64,000 nt of DNA from Pyxicephalus adspersus (lineage: Eukaryota > Chordata > Amphibia > Anura > Pyxicephalidae): positions 2,008,776-2,072,775 of the forward strand of contig NC_092861.1 of the NCBI RefSeq assembly GCF_032062135.1, written 5' to 3'. Shown here piece after piece: positions 12,351 through 24,290 of this stretch (within the stretch, counting starts at the first letter, position 1; the number at the start of each line of letters is the position of its first letter). The notes beneath the pieces are model-generated. The model was not told the DNA's origin, did not search any database, and was given only the letters and a program-made list of their open reading frames with translations. The position numbers and the translations under genes were made by a program.

Positions 12351-13153
12351 ATACTACAGAAAGGTTTACTGAAACATGACAGCCATGGAACGACTGGCTC
12401 TGCAAATCCCAATTTTTGTCCACCCGAGATTCAATCTACCTTCAATTATTTTGACAAAAAATAAATGTCTACATAATCTGTCATTTACTTTACCTTAGGA
12501 GGTTAGGATAGGATGACCTCATATAAATATAGATTGCAGAATGATGACTATAGGGATTATCATATAATATTCAACTTTTTGCATTCTCGTGGGGAATAAT
12601 TTCCCCTTTTTGCTATTTCGACATTCTTTGAACTGTGAGACCCAAAGCCCAGCACATGAGCACTGACTGCTAAGAAAGAGTAACAATATTGCTACAATGT
12701 TTCTATTTTCCTCTCTTCTACCCATAAGGAAAGTGCTATGATCTATATCAGATGACAGGTTCTCTTTAAAAACCATTACATTGCATTCATAGTGCTCCAT
12801 TGTTCTACATTTAGACCGCAGCATTAATTCATCCTGTTTAATATATTTTATTGCATGTTTTTTGGAACCCAAAATGCTTTTTTTTTGTATTTTCAGGAAA
12901 TCAGCACAGCTGAAAATAATAATATCTGCTGAAATATGTGCACAGTAAACACAATCTGCAATTGTCATGCCAAAGCATTGAGACAACGGTAGAAAGGCAG
13001 CTGCTGAGTTTATTTAAGATCAAAGCAGCCACAGCTTGAGTAGAAAAGCGTGTTGTCCGCCAGCATGCTGCACAGAGGACTCCTTGCTCTCTGCATGGAA
13101 GCAGCAGTCTCTCTACAAAGGTTCCAGTCTAATCTGATCCTATGAATGAGGTC
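12351..13153. other. no gene recognised
   Basis: Unique-looking, A/T-rich, with a partial 'gacaggttctctttaaa' dispersed-repeat end near 12,755. A 155-codon minus-strand open frame (12,519-12,986) has no recognisable features. Confidence 0.35.
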
Positions 13154-13337
13154 GATTTATTAAAGTTCTCCAAGACTAGAAAGGTAGACTACCATGGGAG
13201 AACCTGGGGGATCCAGCCAACTTGGAATGGGTTGGTTCCCGGATTTAAAACATTTGCCTAATAGCAAAATATTTTTGGAAAATCTATTACTGGATTGCCC
13301 AGGTTCTCCCATAATAGTTTGTTTTGCCCAGCCTTGG
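13154..13337. mobile_element. palindromic MITE
   Basis: The left arm reads 'tttattaaagttctccaaga', then 'catgggagaacctgggggat'. The right arm reads 'ggattgcccaggttctccca' and 'cagccttgg', so the arms are imperfect reverse complements. This layout is common in frog genomes, from memory. No coding capacity. Confidence 0.6.
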
Positions 13338-13804
13338 CCGATTCTGCCTTAGAAGTCTCCATTGGGGACACCAATGAATCGTGTTAGTGGCTGCTGCCAG
13401 TTGGTCTGCTCCATCAAGCAGGAGGCCATTTGGTTCAATATGCACCCCCGCATAGCTACCGGCAAAAGATCCCATTCTCTAGGAGGGTGCCGTGTACTTA
13501 GATTACTTATCCCCACCTGAACTTTGAACCTTCTGACCCCTGATAGGCCAATACCAGTGCAGTAAAAAAGCTGCAAACAAACATGCCAGTGGTGGCGGAT
13601 GTAGACAACAGTAGGCTCTTGTGCCGAACTGACTTGTGGTCCCTATGGGGGCCCTGTTGGCTGTGAGGGGTCCCCTGAGCATAACCCATGTGTACTAATT
13701 GCTGTGATTGTTGCCAATTTTCCATTGCCAGCCGGGATATCGAATGACTATTGGGTTTGCTGCCTGGACTGACATTAGCCTGCCCCCTTCCAGCAGAACC
13801 CCCT
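13338..13804. other. no gene recognised
   Basis: Unique-looking sequence leading into the 33-bp array. Confidence 0.35.
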
Positions 13805-14400
13805 GACCATGAACTCCCAACTGTGCCCCCCCCCCCACTATGACCATGAAATCCCAACCCTAACCCCCAACCATGACCATGAACTCCCAACCGTGACCCC
13901 CAACCATGACCTCGAACTCCCAACCGTTACCTCCAACCATGACCATGAAATCCCAACCGTGACCCCCAACCATGACTATGAACTCCCAACCGTAACCCCC
14001 CCACCATGACCTGGAACTCTCAACCATGACCCCCCCACCATGACCATGAACTTTCAACCATGACCCCCCACCATGACCATGAACTCCAATCCATGACCCC
14101 CCCCATGACCATGAACTCCCAACCGTAACCCTCCACCATCACAATGAACTCTCAACCATGACCCCCCACCAAGTCCATAAACTCCCATCCATGACCCCCC
14201 TCCATGACTATGAACTTCCAACCGTGACCCCCCACCATGACCATGAACTCCCAAACATGACTCACAACCATGACCATGAACTCCCAACCTTGACCCCCCA
14301 CCATGACCATGGACTCCCAACCGTGACCCCCAACCTTGACTATGAACTCCCAACTGTTACCCCCCACCATGACCATGAACTCCCAACCATGCCATGCCTG
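13805..14400. repeat. minisatellite, 33 bp unit, about 18 copies
   Basis: The unit contains 'accatgaccatgaactccca' followed by 'accgtgaccccca'. The 33-bp period keeps frames open on both strands (NHDHELPTVTP on plus). The strands are strongly biased, one being C/A-rich. Confidence 0.9.
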
Positions 14401-14551
14401 GCCCTCTTAACTCCCATGAATGACCCTTGGATTGTCCCCCCCTTAACAACGAACTTTTATAACCCGTTTCCTACATTTGACCCTTGGCCTCGCCACCTTG
14501 ACTTGGGTTTCTGGACCCCTGGTGCCATCTCAGCTTCCTCGTTGTGGCCCT

Positions 14552-14765
14552 GAGCAGCCTTTCTCAACATGCGGGGACCCTTGACATAGCTTTCAGGTCT
14601 TCAGGGAACCCCGGCTATAATAATTATGGTGGTCAATGGTAAGAAGTCACCCTTACAGATAGCCATAAACATCATTTGGGTCACATAAGAGGCACCGACT
14701 GCTCATTGTTCTAGGAACCCCCTGGCAGCCTCTGTAGGAACCCTGATTCAGAAACATCGACCAAG
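14552..14765. mobile_element. decayed copy of the 'ttctcaaccagggttcc' DNA element
   Basis: It starts 'gcagcctttctcaacatg' and ends 'ggaaccctgattcagaaaca', so the ends are imperfect inverted repeats. Better copies lie at 46,581 and, in part, 41,181. Confidence 0.5.
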
Positions 14766-15616
14766 GGGGAGTGAACCCTTACCCCTTCCCTCCGGGTGCC
14801 ATCATTTGTCTATTCAAGCCATGGGGGTAACCAAGTTCTGCCCAACAAACCTCCCAAAGCTGAGCGGAGAATCATCCAAAAGGTGAAAACTACAAAGTCA
14901 GATTGGTGGTTGGTGCCCGGGCACAGAATTGGCACCACAAATTGACATAATAGTCAATAGAAGAACATTTTTTTATATATGCTGAGCCCAGCAGCTTTTT
15001 ATTTTCATGCTGTTTATGCATTCACCAATTGCAGATAACAAATGTTATTTCCTCAGCCCGCTTCCTGTTCTGTCCCACAAACATTTACCAAAAGAAAAAG
15101 TGACGAGAAGACAAAAAGCAGAAAAAATAAAAAGCAGAAAGTTTTGTTTGGCCACATCTGCCCACAACATGGCACGGTCAGATTTTATGCCAGCACCGAA
15201 CACGCAGAGATCCAGCAACACCCCACCCCCACTCCCTTGCAAAATCCTGGAATCTATTCCTATTGTCTGATTCAATAATGACAACGTTAGAGAAGACATC
15301 ATCATTAACGTGGTCAGAGTCAGATCTGCCGACTTCAAAATAAAAGGGAGACAACATGGAAAATAGACTGGAAAGGGGGCATGCAAAGTATCCGTGGTAG
15401 GGGGATCTATGGGAATGTGTCCCAAGTGAAAAAGTGAAGTTTATTTTTGTAAATCAAGGTTAAAAAATGGTCAGGAAAACATCATTTTTGACCTCACCAA
15501 CTTTGAGGTATTGCAAAGTTGCAGAGACCCTAAATTGTTGGGGGAGGCAGGAGGGCTTATGGGAACATGTCCCAAATGAAAAAAAAGTAGGAACAGTTTT
15601 TCTGTAAAACACAGTT
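14766..15616. other. no gene recognised
   Basis: It contains two copies (near 15,417 and 15,558) of a 'gtcccaagtgaaaaa' module also present near 9,292. No exon is supported. Confidence 0.35.
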
Positions 15617-15825
15617 AAAGGGCTCTATTTATGAATGATTCCCCTGTCAATTCACTTTAGATTCATTCATAATTTTCGTTTATACCGATAGCATTTCCTA
15701 CTGTGACAGCTGTGCACTTTTGGATTGGCCACTAGGTGGCAGAAGGAGTCATTGTTATAATAGGAACTGAAATGAGAATTGTAGAGAGATTCACCCATCT
15801 GTCAGCGAATTTCACACGGATTGAC
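15617..15825 (+). mobile_element. dispersed repeat cut by a gap, carrying a perfect CTCF core
   Basis: 'tttcctactgtgacagctgt' and 'ggattggccactaggtggca' recur at 50,487-50,540 in the same order. Both copies run into N gaps. The copy extends at least from about 15,617 and includes 'ttcacccatctgtcagcgaa' before the gap. Confidence 0.6.
15729..15742 (+). promoter_or_regulatory. CTCF-like motif, 14 of 14 core positions
   Basis: CCACTAGGTGGCAG matches CCASYAGRKGGCRS exactly and lies inside a dispersed repeat. Occupancy is unknown. Confidence 0.5.
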
Positions 15826-16208
15826 NNNNNNNNNNNNNNNNNNNNNNNNNNNNNNNNNNNNNNNNNNNNNNNNNNNNNNNNNNNNNNNNNNNNNNNNNNN
15901 NNNNNNNNNNNNNNNNNNNNNNNNNNNNNNNNNNNNNNNNNNNNNNNNNNNNNNNNNNNNNNNNNNNNNNNNNNNNNNNNNNNNNNNNNNNNNNNNNNNN
16001 NNNNNNNNNNNNNNNNNNNNNNNNNNNNNNNNNNNNNNNNNNNNNNNNNNNNNNNNNNNNNNNNNNNNNNNNNNNNNNNNNNNNNNNNNNNNNNNNNNNN
16101 NNNNNNNNNNNNNNNNNNNNNNNNNNNNNNNNNNNNNNNNNNNNNNNNNNNNNNNNNNNNNNNNNNNNNNNNNNNNNNNNNNNNNNNNNNNNNNNNNNNN
16201 NNNNNNNN
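15826..16208. other. assembly gap (383 N)
   Basis: A run of N between a dispersed repeat and a 32-bp minisatellite. Confidence 1.
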
Positions 16209-16335
16209 CATGAATTGCCCCCTTATCAATACAATGATGGCATGAGTTGCCCCCTTATCAATACAAGGATGGCATGAATTGCCCCCCTTATCAATACAAT
16301 GATGACACGAATTGCCCCTTATTAATACAATATAT
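16209..16335. repeat. minisatellite, 32 bp unit, four copies visible beside a gap
   Basis: 'catgaattgcccccttatca' followed by 'atacaatgatgg' is repeated with few changes. The array probably continues into the gap. Confidence 0.85.
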
Positions 16336-17090
16336 AATGTACTATAAGCCAAAAATCATGATTCATAAACCAAAAAAACATATGCAGGTGTAAATATTCA
16401 CCCTGTGCTCTCTTTTTCTCTCATGGATTCACACAGAGTGAATGGTGGGGGTATTGTGAGCACAGGAAACCACAAGAGACGCTCAGCATATTATCAGCCA
16501 TGAGTTGTTGGTTGCAGCTATGAGATTCACATGTCAGGAACCTAAATACCTGAAAATACGGCAATGGTAAACTTTCTATGGCCAACAACTGTAGAATGGC
16601 GCCAACAATGTCTATCACCCTCTCATCCAATATTAAACTCAGGAATCTTCCATTCTCATCATAAATATAATAAAAGGAGATGGAATCATGCAGAATAGGG
16701 TGATAGGGGAAGGGGCAATATGGGTCCATTTCCCTTCAGATTAAGGAATGGGCACAAACCAACCCCCCCTATTCATTGTCTATAATGGTATGGTCCAAGA
16801 AGCTCCTTGAGAAGTGACATGTGGTGCACACCTCGGATTGCCCAATGTCAGCAGAAGATTGAAGCTTGCGCATGGACATTCACCAAGGTATGGCTGCTTT
16901 TTGGATGATCCGGCTCCAGAAGGTATTGAACCCAAAACATTGGCAATGGTCGCCATATTTCTCTTATTGTTGGTCTCCTTTTACCATTTTTGGTCCATTA
17001 ATCCAAATCAAGGAAAACTACAATTGTGCCGGTAATTAGAAAAAATGAGACACTAACGTTCCCCTACAAATTAGAGGAGACGTTCTTGTT
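16336..17090. other. no gene recognised
   Basis: Unique-looking sequence between two minisatellites. Confidence 0.35.
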
Positions 17091-17094
17091 GTGC

Positions 17095-17740
17095 CTGTAG
17101 GCTTGATGTGCCCAATATGGCAGCCCCACCATCTGTGTGTTCAGTGCCTGGGTTGTAAATCTAATGTGCCCATTATGAGGGGTTCCCTGTCATCTCTGTG
17201 CCAAGTGCCTGGGTCTGCACCCCTGCTGTGCCCATTACAGCAGCCCCACCATCACTGTGTTCAGTTCCTGGGCTTTTACATCCAATGTGCCCATTGTTTG
17301 GGGTTCCCCACCATCTCTGTGCCAGGTGCCTGGGTCTGCACCCCGCTCTGCCCATTATAGCAGCCCCACCATCCTTGTACTCAGTTCTCACGTCTGTACA
17401 CCTGCTGTGCCCATTATTAGTGGATCCCTCCATCTCTGTTTTTAGTTCTGGGTGGGTACACCTGTTGTGCCTATTATTAGGGGCTCCTAACCATCTTTGT
17501 GAGTTCCCGGATCTGAGCACCTGTTGTGCCCATTATGGCTGCCCCAATATCTCTGTGCTCAGTTCCCGGGCTTGTACATCTAATGTGCCCGTTATGAGGG
17601 GTTCCCCACCATCTCTGTGCCAAGTGCCTGGGTCTGCACCCCTGGTGTGCCCATTATACTGGGATCCCACCATCCCTCCACCGAGTTCCTGGGTCTGCAC
17701 CCTGCTGTGCCCACTGAGTACCCACCATTACCCTGGCATT
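17095..17740. repeat. minisatellite, ~60 bp unit, about 11 copies
   Basis: 'tgtgcccattat' recurs about every 60 bp from 17,107 to 17,707. Alternate units end in 'gcagccccaccat' or 'ggggttccccaccat', hinting at a ~120-bp higher-order period. Confidence 0.88.
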
Positions 17741-19105
17741 ATGGCTGGCAGGTCTCAATGTTGCAATACCATGATATATAGAATACCAGGGGCCCTATGA
17801 GATGAACTTTCCCCCATTCGGTTTCAGAGAATTGGGTGAAAGTAAGGAGGAGGTTGGTTTATCTCAGATATAAGGAGCCCTGACAGATGTAATCCAGTTT
17901 CCCTGTAATAATGTAATAGAAGCCAGCGCCATGTGATCCGAGTGACTCCCTAATAACCATGGCGTGGACACAAAGCGGCTCTGAAAATGTCTAAATCCTT
18001 GCAGTAATAAAGGATCAGATGAGTGGCACACCGCATGAAGAGTGTCGGGTGTCTCTTTTTACAATGGCCAGGGGTGGTTATAGGGGGGTGCAGAGTGTGC
18101 TGCTGTATCAGGGCCCTGGACCCTCCTCAGCCAGTAGGGGGCCCAAGTCCGATCAGCAGGGGGAGCCCTAAGTCAGTTCTGCGTCCCCGGCTGGCTACAT
18201 CCACCATTGTGAGAGTGCAAACCTTTCCAAAGAGACATCCCCAGCATCCCAGACCTGGATTCCTTGGAATGGCCTGGGGTGCCAATGCTGATCCCCAAAG
18301 GGACCCCTTCATAACAGATTTAACTCCAATCCATTCAAATAGAAATGTTCTGTATTCATTAAAATATCATAAAGCAATTCAAGAAATTAAAGGAATTTTA
18401 TAAATAAAAAAGTGTATTCACTGGAGTTTGATATGGTATCTACCTATTGCAGCCTTTGTAAAGCAAGGCTCAGGCTGGGTGAAGAAAGAAGCAGCACAAG
18501 GAGCCAATTTTTCCATGGAGGAGGAGACACATAGACATGGATGCCTATAGGACCCTTTAGACGGTGACCTAGGTTAAGTCAGTGTAAAGTTGGAGGAAGG
18601 AATGCTTGTGCCGGTTTGGGGTAAAATGACAGGTCCTCCTGACAGGCCACCCCCCCAACCCCCTGACCCATAATGCTTGCTTGGAGAGAGAAGTGAACCC
18701 AGCAACTGGGGGTAATCAGCTCATTCACCATCTTCTGTAAAATGTGCACTGAACCGCAGAGGAGTTACATTATCCTGGCCTGGCCAATCAAAGTGGCTGA
18801 AGATCCCAAAAGGTCAACGCCCCTGAGGAAGCAGGAGGAAGTGATTCTGCATTCAGATGGCTGCATACCGGTTCATGCGTTTTATAGATGAGATATTACA
18901 AATCATTGATAAATGGATGGAGGGGTTTGTACCAAGCAAACAATCAATATCGGATATTGATCACCATCAGATATTGATCATGGACAACTGCCCATCGACC
19001 AATCCCCAACCACCATCAGATTCACTGATTGGCTAAACAGTCTTCCTGGTGCGTGCTAATATTTGAACAAAGTTTATTTGTACAGTAAGGATCCACAACA
19101 GCCAG
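17741..19105. other. no gene recognised
   Basis: Mostly unique-looking sequence; short 'gatattgatca' repeats near 18,954-18,980. Confidence 0.35.
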
Positions 19106-19108
19106 TTA

Positions 19109-19532
19109 AGCTACGTACACACTTCCAATTATTATCGTTGTTAAACGAACGACGAACGATCCTGCACGATATCTACGAACGATCGTATAGCACCGATCCT
19201 GCACATACAGATAACGACACGATCGTTCGTAGATATTGTACACACAATAGATACGATCGTTTGAGCGATAGAGGGAGTGACGTGCATGACAGGAAGTGAA
19301 CGAACGTTCGTTCGTCACGCATGCTCAGACCATGGACGATCAACGAACGATCGTACACACGAACGATGGTCAACGATCGTCGTCCAATCCGATCCGCCGG
19401 TCCGGTCGTTCGTTTCCAACGACTTTCCTCGTTCGTCGGCGTCGTTGGTTACTTTTTTTACGAACGATTTTTGCCCAATCGATCGTTCGTCGTTCATTTT
19501 GAACGATAAAAATTGGAAGTGTGTACGCAGCT
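19109..19532. mobile_element. CpG-rich MITE with TIRs and TTA target duplication (Harbinger-like by TSD)
   Basis: The left end is AGCTACGTACACACTTCCAA and the right end, reversed, is AGCTGCGTACACACTTCCAA. TTA flanks both ends (19106-19108, 19533-19535). A 3-bp TWA duplication is typical of PIF/Harbinger elements, but the termini do not identify the family for me. The interior is packed with 'acgaacgatcgttcgt' palindromes and is very rich in CpG, unlike its surroundings. No transposase; 424 bp. Confidence 0.8.
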
Positions 19533-19535
19533 TTA

Positions 19536-20640
19536 GACTGGTCCTCTTATCTCATTGATAAGAAACAGACTTTCTGCAGTAATGCTTGGCAGACGGAGAT
19601 CATGTGACCTAATCCGGGCTAGGCTGGAATTTCAGACTGGTACTCTTTTGTACATGAAGCCAAATCCTAAATGAAGAATGAACCACTGATATCTGTGGGA
19701 AGCAGAGGTCTCTCTGCAGCGGTCAGACACACCCCCAGTCATGCACTTTGCTGATTGGACAGCTGTAGCTCAGGCTCAGTGGGGGCATGTTGGATCTCTG
19801 CAGCAGACCTCTGCTTACAGATAGCAATGGTCTCATTTTTTTTCTCCTGCTGCTCACTGATTAATGACGGGTCCACTTTAATTCTCCTGTGGCGCAATAA
19901 AAATGTTTCCTGCTTTCCTTGCGCTGCCGTTGCAGGAGGAGTCTATATATACCCGCCGCGTTGTGTGGGATCCATAGGTTGCGGCTGGCAGCCTCATAAA
20001 TCGGAAGCTGAATGAGTCATTGTGTGGGGTGAACGTTGGGGAAGAGACAATATTATGAAATGATTGGATCTGTGCTGAAATTGTCCGGCCCTGACTCAAT
20101 CTCTAACGTGACAAACAGCAGATCCGCTATTTTTACTGACATGAGATTACGTAACGCCCGAGGGCAGGTGAGCGGCCAGACACGCTACACGCCTCTTGAG
20201 TGTCACCAGAGTTCATTGCATGGCTGTAACGTGTCACTGAGAACAGAGAGACCCAGAATATGGGAAGGTCAAAGTGTCTAACACTCACCATGGGGGGCAG
20301 TGCTTCCAATACGTAAAGTGGAGCATGTGGGCATTTCCCCCCTAAGAACTCATATTGATGATGGGAGAGTCAGAGCTCTGCAAAGTCTTCTCCAAGGTTC
20401 TCAGTGGGGTTCAGGTCTGGGCAGATCCAAGGGTGACAATGACGCCTCATGCCCACTGGATCCAATTATACCCAATCTGAGCCCAATGGATCCTGGCATT
20501 GCCATCAGGGAATTTACCTGGGCATCAGGGAAGAAAAATCTATGGATGGAAAATCCTGGTCATTCCCTATATTCAGGGAGTCAGCTGACCTCATATTTGG
20601 GTATTGCTAAACCTAGACCTGAGCAACTGAAGCAAACCCA
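19536..20640. other. no gene recognised; enhancer-like patch at 20,010-20,155
   Basis: Holds a 'gcagaggtct...agacctctgc' inverted repeat (about 19,705-19,815), a TATATATA at about 19,943-19,951, and AP-1 and bZIP motifs around 20,010-20,155. No exon is supported. Confidence 0.35.
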
Positions 20641-21770
20641 GATCATAAAACTGCCCCCACAGGCACCCCACATCATAACACTGCCCTCCCAGATAACCCC
20701 AGATCATAACACTGCCCCCACAGGCACCCCAGGATATAACACTGCCTCCACAGGTACCCCAGATTATAACCCTGCCCCCACAGGCACCCCAGATCATAAC
20801 ACTGCCCCCACAGGCACCCTAGTTCATAACACTGCCCCCACAGGCACCCTAGTTCATAACACTGCCCCCACAGGCATTCTGGATCATAACACTGCCCCCA
20901 CAGGAACCCCAGATCATAACACTGCCCCCACAGGCACCCCAGAATATAACACTGCCCCCACAGGTACCCTAGTTCATAACACCGCCCCCACAGGCACCCC
21001 AGATCATAAAACTGTCCCCACAGGCACCTCAGATCATAACACTGCCCTCTCAGATACCCCAGATCATAACTCTGCCCCCACAGGCACCCCAGAATATAAC
21101 ACTGCCCCCACAGGCACCCCAGATAACAGTGCCCCTACAGGCACCCCAGAATATAACATCACCCCCACAGGCACCACAGACCATATCACTGCCACCACAG
21201 GCACCCTAGATCATAAAACTGCCCCCACAGGCACCCCATATCATAACACTGCCCCTACAGGCACCCCAGAATATACCATCGCCCCCACAGGCATTCTGGA
21301 TCATAACACTGCCCCCACAGGCATTCTGGATCATAACACTGCCCCCACAGGAACCCCAGATCATAACACTGCCCCCACAGGCACCCCACAATATAACACT
21401 GCCCCCACAGGTACCCTAGTTCATAACACGGCCCCCACAGGCACCCCAGATCATAACACTGCCCTTTCAGATACCCCAGATCATAACTCTGCCCCACAGG
21501 CACCCCAGAATATAACACTGCCCCCACAGGCACCCCAGATAATAACACTGCCCCCACAGACACCCCAGAATATAACACTGCCCCTACAGGCACCCCAGAA
21601 TATCACATCACCCCCACAGGCACCATAGATCATATCACTGCCACCACAGGCACCCTAGATCATAAAACTGCCCCAACATGCACCCCAGATCATACCACTG
21701 CCCCCACAGGCACCCCAGATCATAACTCTGCCCTTTCAGATACCCCAGATTATAAAACTTCCCCTTATGC
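20641..21770. repeat. minisatellite, 30 bp unit, about 37 copies
   Basis: The unit contains 'cataacactgcccccacagg' then 'caccccagat'. The 30-bp period keeps a 442-codon frame open (20,300-21,628; ten-residue GTPDHNTAPT repeats), which I regard as a repeat artefact. Variants ('ggcattctg', 'ggtaccctagtt') recur in the same order in the left and right halves, suggesting block duplication. Confidence 0.92.
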
Positions 21771-21849
21771 CATTTATCCCGTATGGTTCCTTCTGCCAGT
21801 GGGCATTAAGATCTAATATTCTGGAAGGCCTGTGTTTTCCTTCAACGCG

Positions 21850-22039
21850 GAGGGCGCGGCTTTCTTTGGGCACAATGGGGGACTTACTGGCGGCATTGGC
21901 AGAACAGGAATTTCTATACGATAGAACCCCAACTGGGTTTCTACGAGGGCGCGGCTTTCTTTGGGCACAATGGGGGACTTACTGGCGGCATTGGCAGAAC
22001 AGGAATTTCTATACGATAGAACCCCAACTGGGTTTCTAC
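21850..22039. repeat. 95-bp exact tandem duplication
   Basis: Positions 21850-21944 and 21945-22039 are identical by eye ('gagggcgcggctttctttgg' to 'aactgggtttctac'). It is either very recent or an assembly artefact. Confidence 0.9.
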
Positions 22040-22734
22040 TTTTATCCAAAATAAGTTAATTTGAAGGTGGGGACATCATGGGCTCTTGTTTACCCTACAA
22101 AAATATCTTTAGATTCTGACCGAGGACTGCACACAGATGAAGCTCACAGAACCGCAACGACCACAAGAACACTACAAGACATAATGACAGAGCAGAGCTG
22201 CCTGAACAACACCAAAAATATCTCACATACACCATACCGGCCATTCCAGCAATGCAACGTATGAATGACCCCCGTCCAATACAAATATTTGTTTTACCAC
22301 CCTTCCCAAAAAATGTAAATTTATCTCAGCCCCAAATCTGCTTCCAATTTGTGATGTTGTTTCCATGTGACCACAATAGTTGTCAATGAGTAAACCAATG
22401 AAAGTTTTTCCAATGCCATTTTGTATCAGGTTGGGAAGGGTTAAAACCGTTGTTGATTGTGGTGACAAGATATTTCAAATATTTCAGTCCCTGTCCTGGG
22501 GAAACACATTCTTGTTTTTTTAACGATTTAAATGTGATGTCGGGATTTACACTAAAACTTATTTCTCATTATAACAAGGATGGAGTTGATCAGGGATCTT
22601 GGATCAGACCAATATCCGAGAGTTGGGTTCAAAGCCATCTTGGTTGTGAATTGTTTATTTGATCTGTTCAAGAGCTTGAGACTGGAGACGTCAGTCTTAG
22701 CAATCAACAATCAATGGCAGTATGTGTTACAATA
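22040..22734. other. no gene recognised
   Basis: Unique-looking sequence between two tandem arrays. Confidence 0.35.
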
Positions 22735-24290
22735 ATACCATGAGTAATGGCGTCCATGACAATGGATGACCAATAGTAGTATAGGATATGGTCATAGTAC
22801 AAAAATGGCAAACATGATAATGGTTCATCAATGGTATTATGGGGTATGGTAATATGAAGGAAAATGGCACCCATGATAATGGGCTATTAAAGGAAGTATG
22901 AGATATGGCAATACCACACAAACAGCATCCATTATAATGGCCTATCAATGGTAATATGGCGTATAGAAATACCATGGAAAATGGCACCCATGATGATGGC
23001 TTATCAATGGTATTTAGGATATGGAAATACCAAGATTAACAGCATCTTTGACAATCGAAAAAAACATGGCAACACTGGGCAACATGGCACCATGAGATAT
23101 GGTAATAGCAAAAAAAAATGGCGTCCATGAAAATGGCTCATTAATGGTATTATGGGGTATGGTAATGGGGGTATTACGGGGTAAGAAAAATGGAACCTGT
23201 GAAGATGGGCCATCAAAGGCAGTATGGGATATGGAAATACCACACAAATGGCATCCATGATAATGGAACATCAGTGGTATTATGGGGTATGGTAATACCA
23301 AGATTAATGGCATCTTTGACAATGGATAAAACATGGCAATACTGGGTAGAGTTATGCTACTAAATCGGCATCCATGACAATGGATCATCAATGGCACCAT
23401 GAGATAGGGTAATAGCAAAAACAATGGCGTCCATGACAATGGCTCATCAAGGGTATTATGGGGTATGGTAATACCAAGAAAAATGGTACTCTTGATAATG
23501 GGCCATCAAAGGCAGTATGGGATTGGTAATACCACACAAATGACATCCATGGTCATATGGGTATGGCATATATTGTAAAACTGGGTATAGTTATGCTACT
23601 AAATCAGCATCTATGACAATTATTCATCAATGGCACCATGAGATATGGTAATATCAAAATTAATGGCATCCATGACAGTGGTCAATGAATGGAAATAAAT
23701 GATATGGTAAAACCATTAAATGGCATCCATGACAATGGTAATACAGGACATAGAATACCATAAAAAATTGCATTCATGCCAGTGAATCACTTATGGTAAT
23801 ATGGGGTATGGTAATACTAAGATTAGAGACATCCATGACAATTGGCCACCAGTGGTGAAATGGGGTATAGTGATACTACCAGAAGCCATCCATGGTAATG
23901 GATCACCAATGATAATATAGGACACCATGAAAAATGGCGCCTATGATAATGGATCACCAATTATATTATGTATCATCAGTGGTAATATGGGGTATGGTAA
24001 AGCCAAGAATAGTGGCGACCATGACAATGGGCCACCAGAATACGACCAGAAGACATCAATGACGATTTTGGATATAGTAATACCACAGAGATGGCATCCA
24101 TGACAATGAATCATCAATGGTATTACAAGATATGGATCACCATGAACAATGACATCCATGGGAATGGATCACCAATGGTAATATGCAGTATGGTTATACC
24201 CATAATAATGGCATTCATGACAGTGGGCCATCAATAATAATCTGGGATATGGCAATACCACCAAATGGCATCCATGACAATAAATCACTG
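22735..24290. repeat. minisatellite, ~58-60 bp unit, about 25 degenerate copies
   Basis: 'atggcatccatgacaatgg' recurs about every 58 bp with 'tatggggtatggtaatacca' between. Copies are divergent and the phase drifts, so it is older than the neighbouring 30-bp array. Confidence 0.88.

Noticed and set aside
12519..12986. 155-codon minus-strand open frame
   Set aside because: A/T-rich sequence, no domain or promoter context, composition typical of chance.
13809..14553. Repeating NHDHELPTVTP frames and their GWEFMVMVGG reverse
   Set aside because: By-product of the 33-bp minisatellite on both strands.
20300..21628. 442-codon plus-strand open frame with ten-residue repeats
   Set aside because: It is the translation of a 30-bp minisatellite. 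The repeat length alone keeps the frame open, no splice or promoter context is seen, and frames on the other strand are open too.
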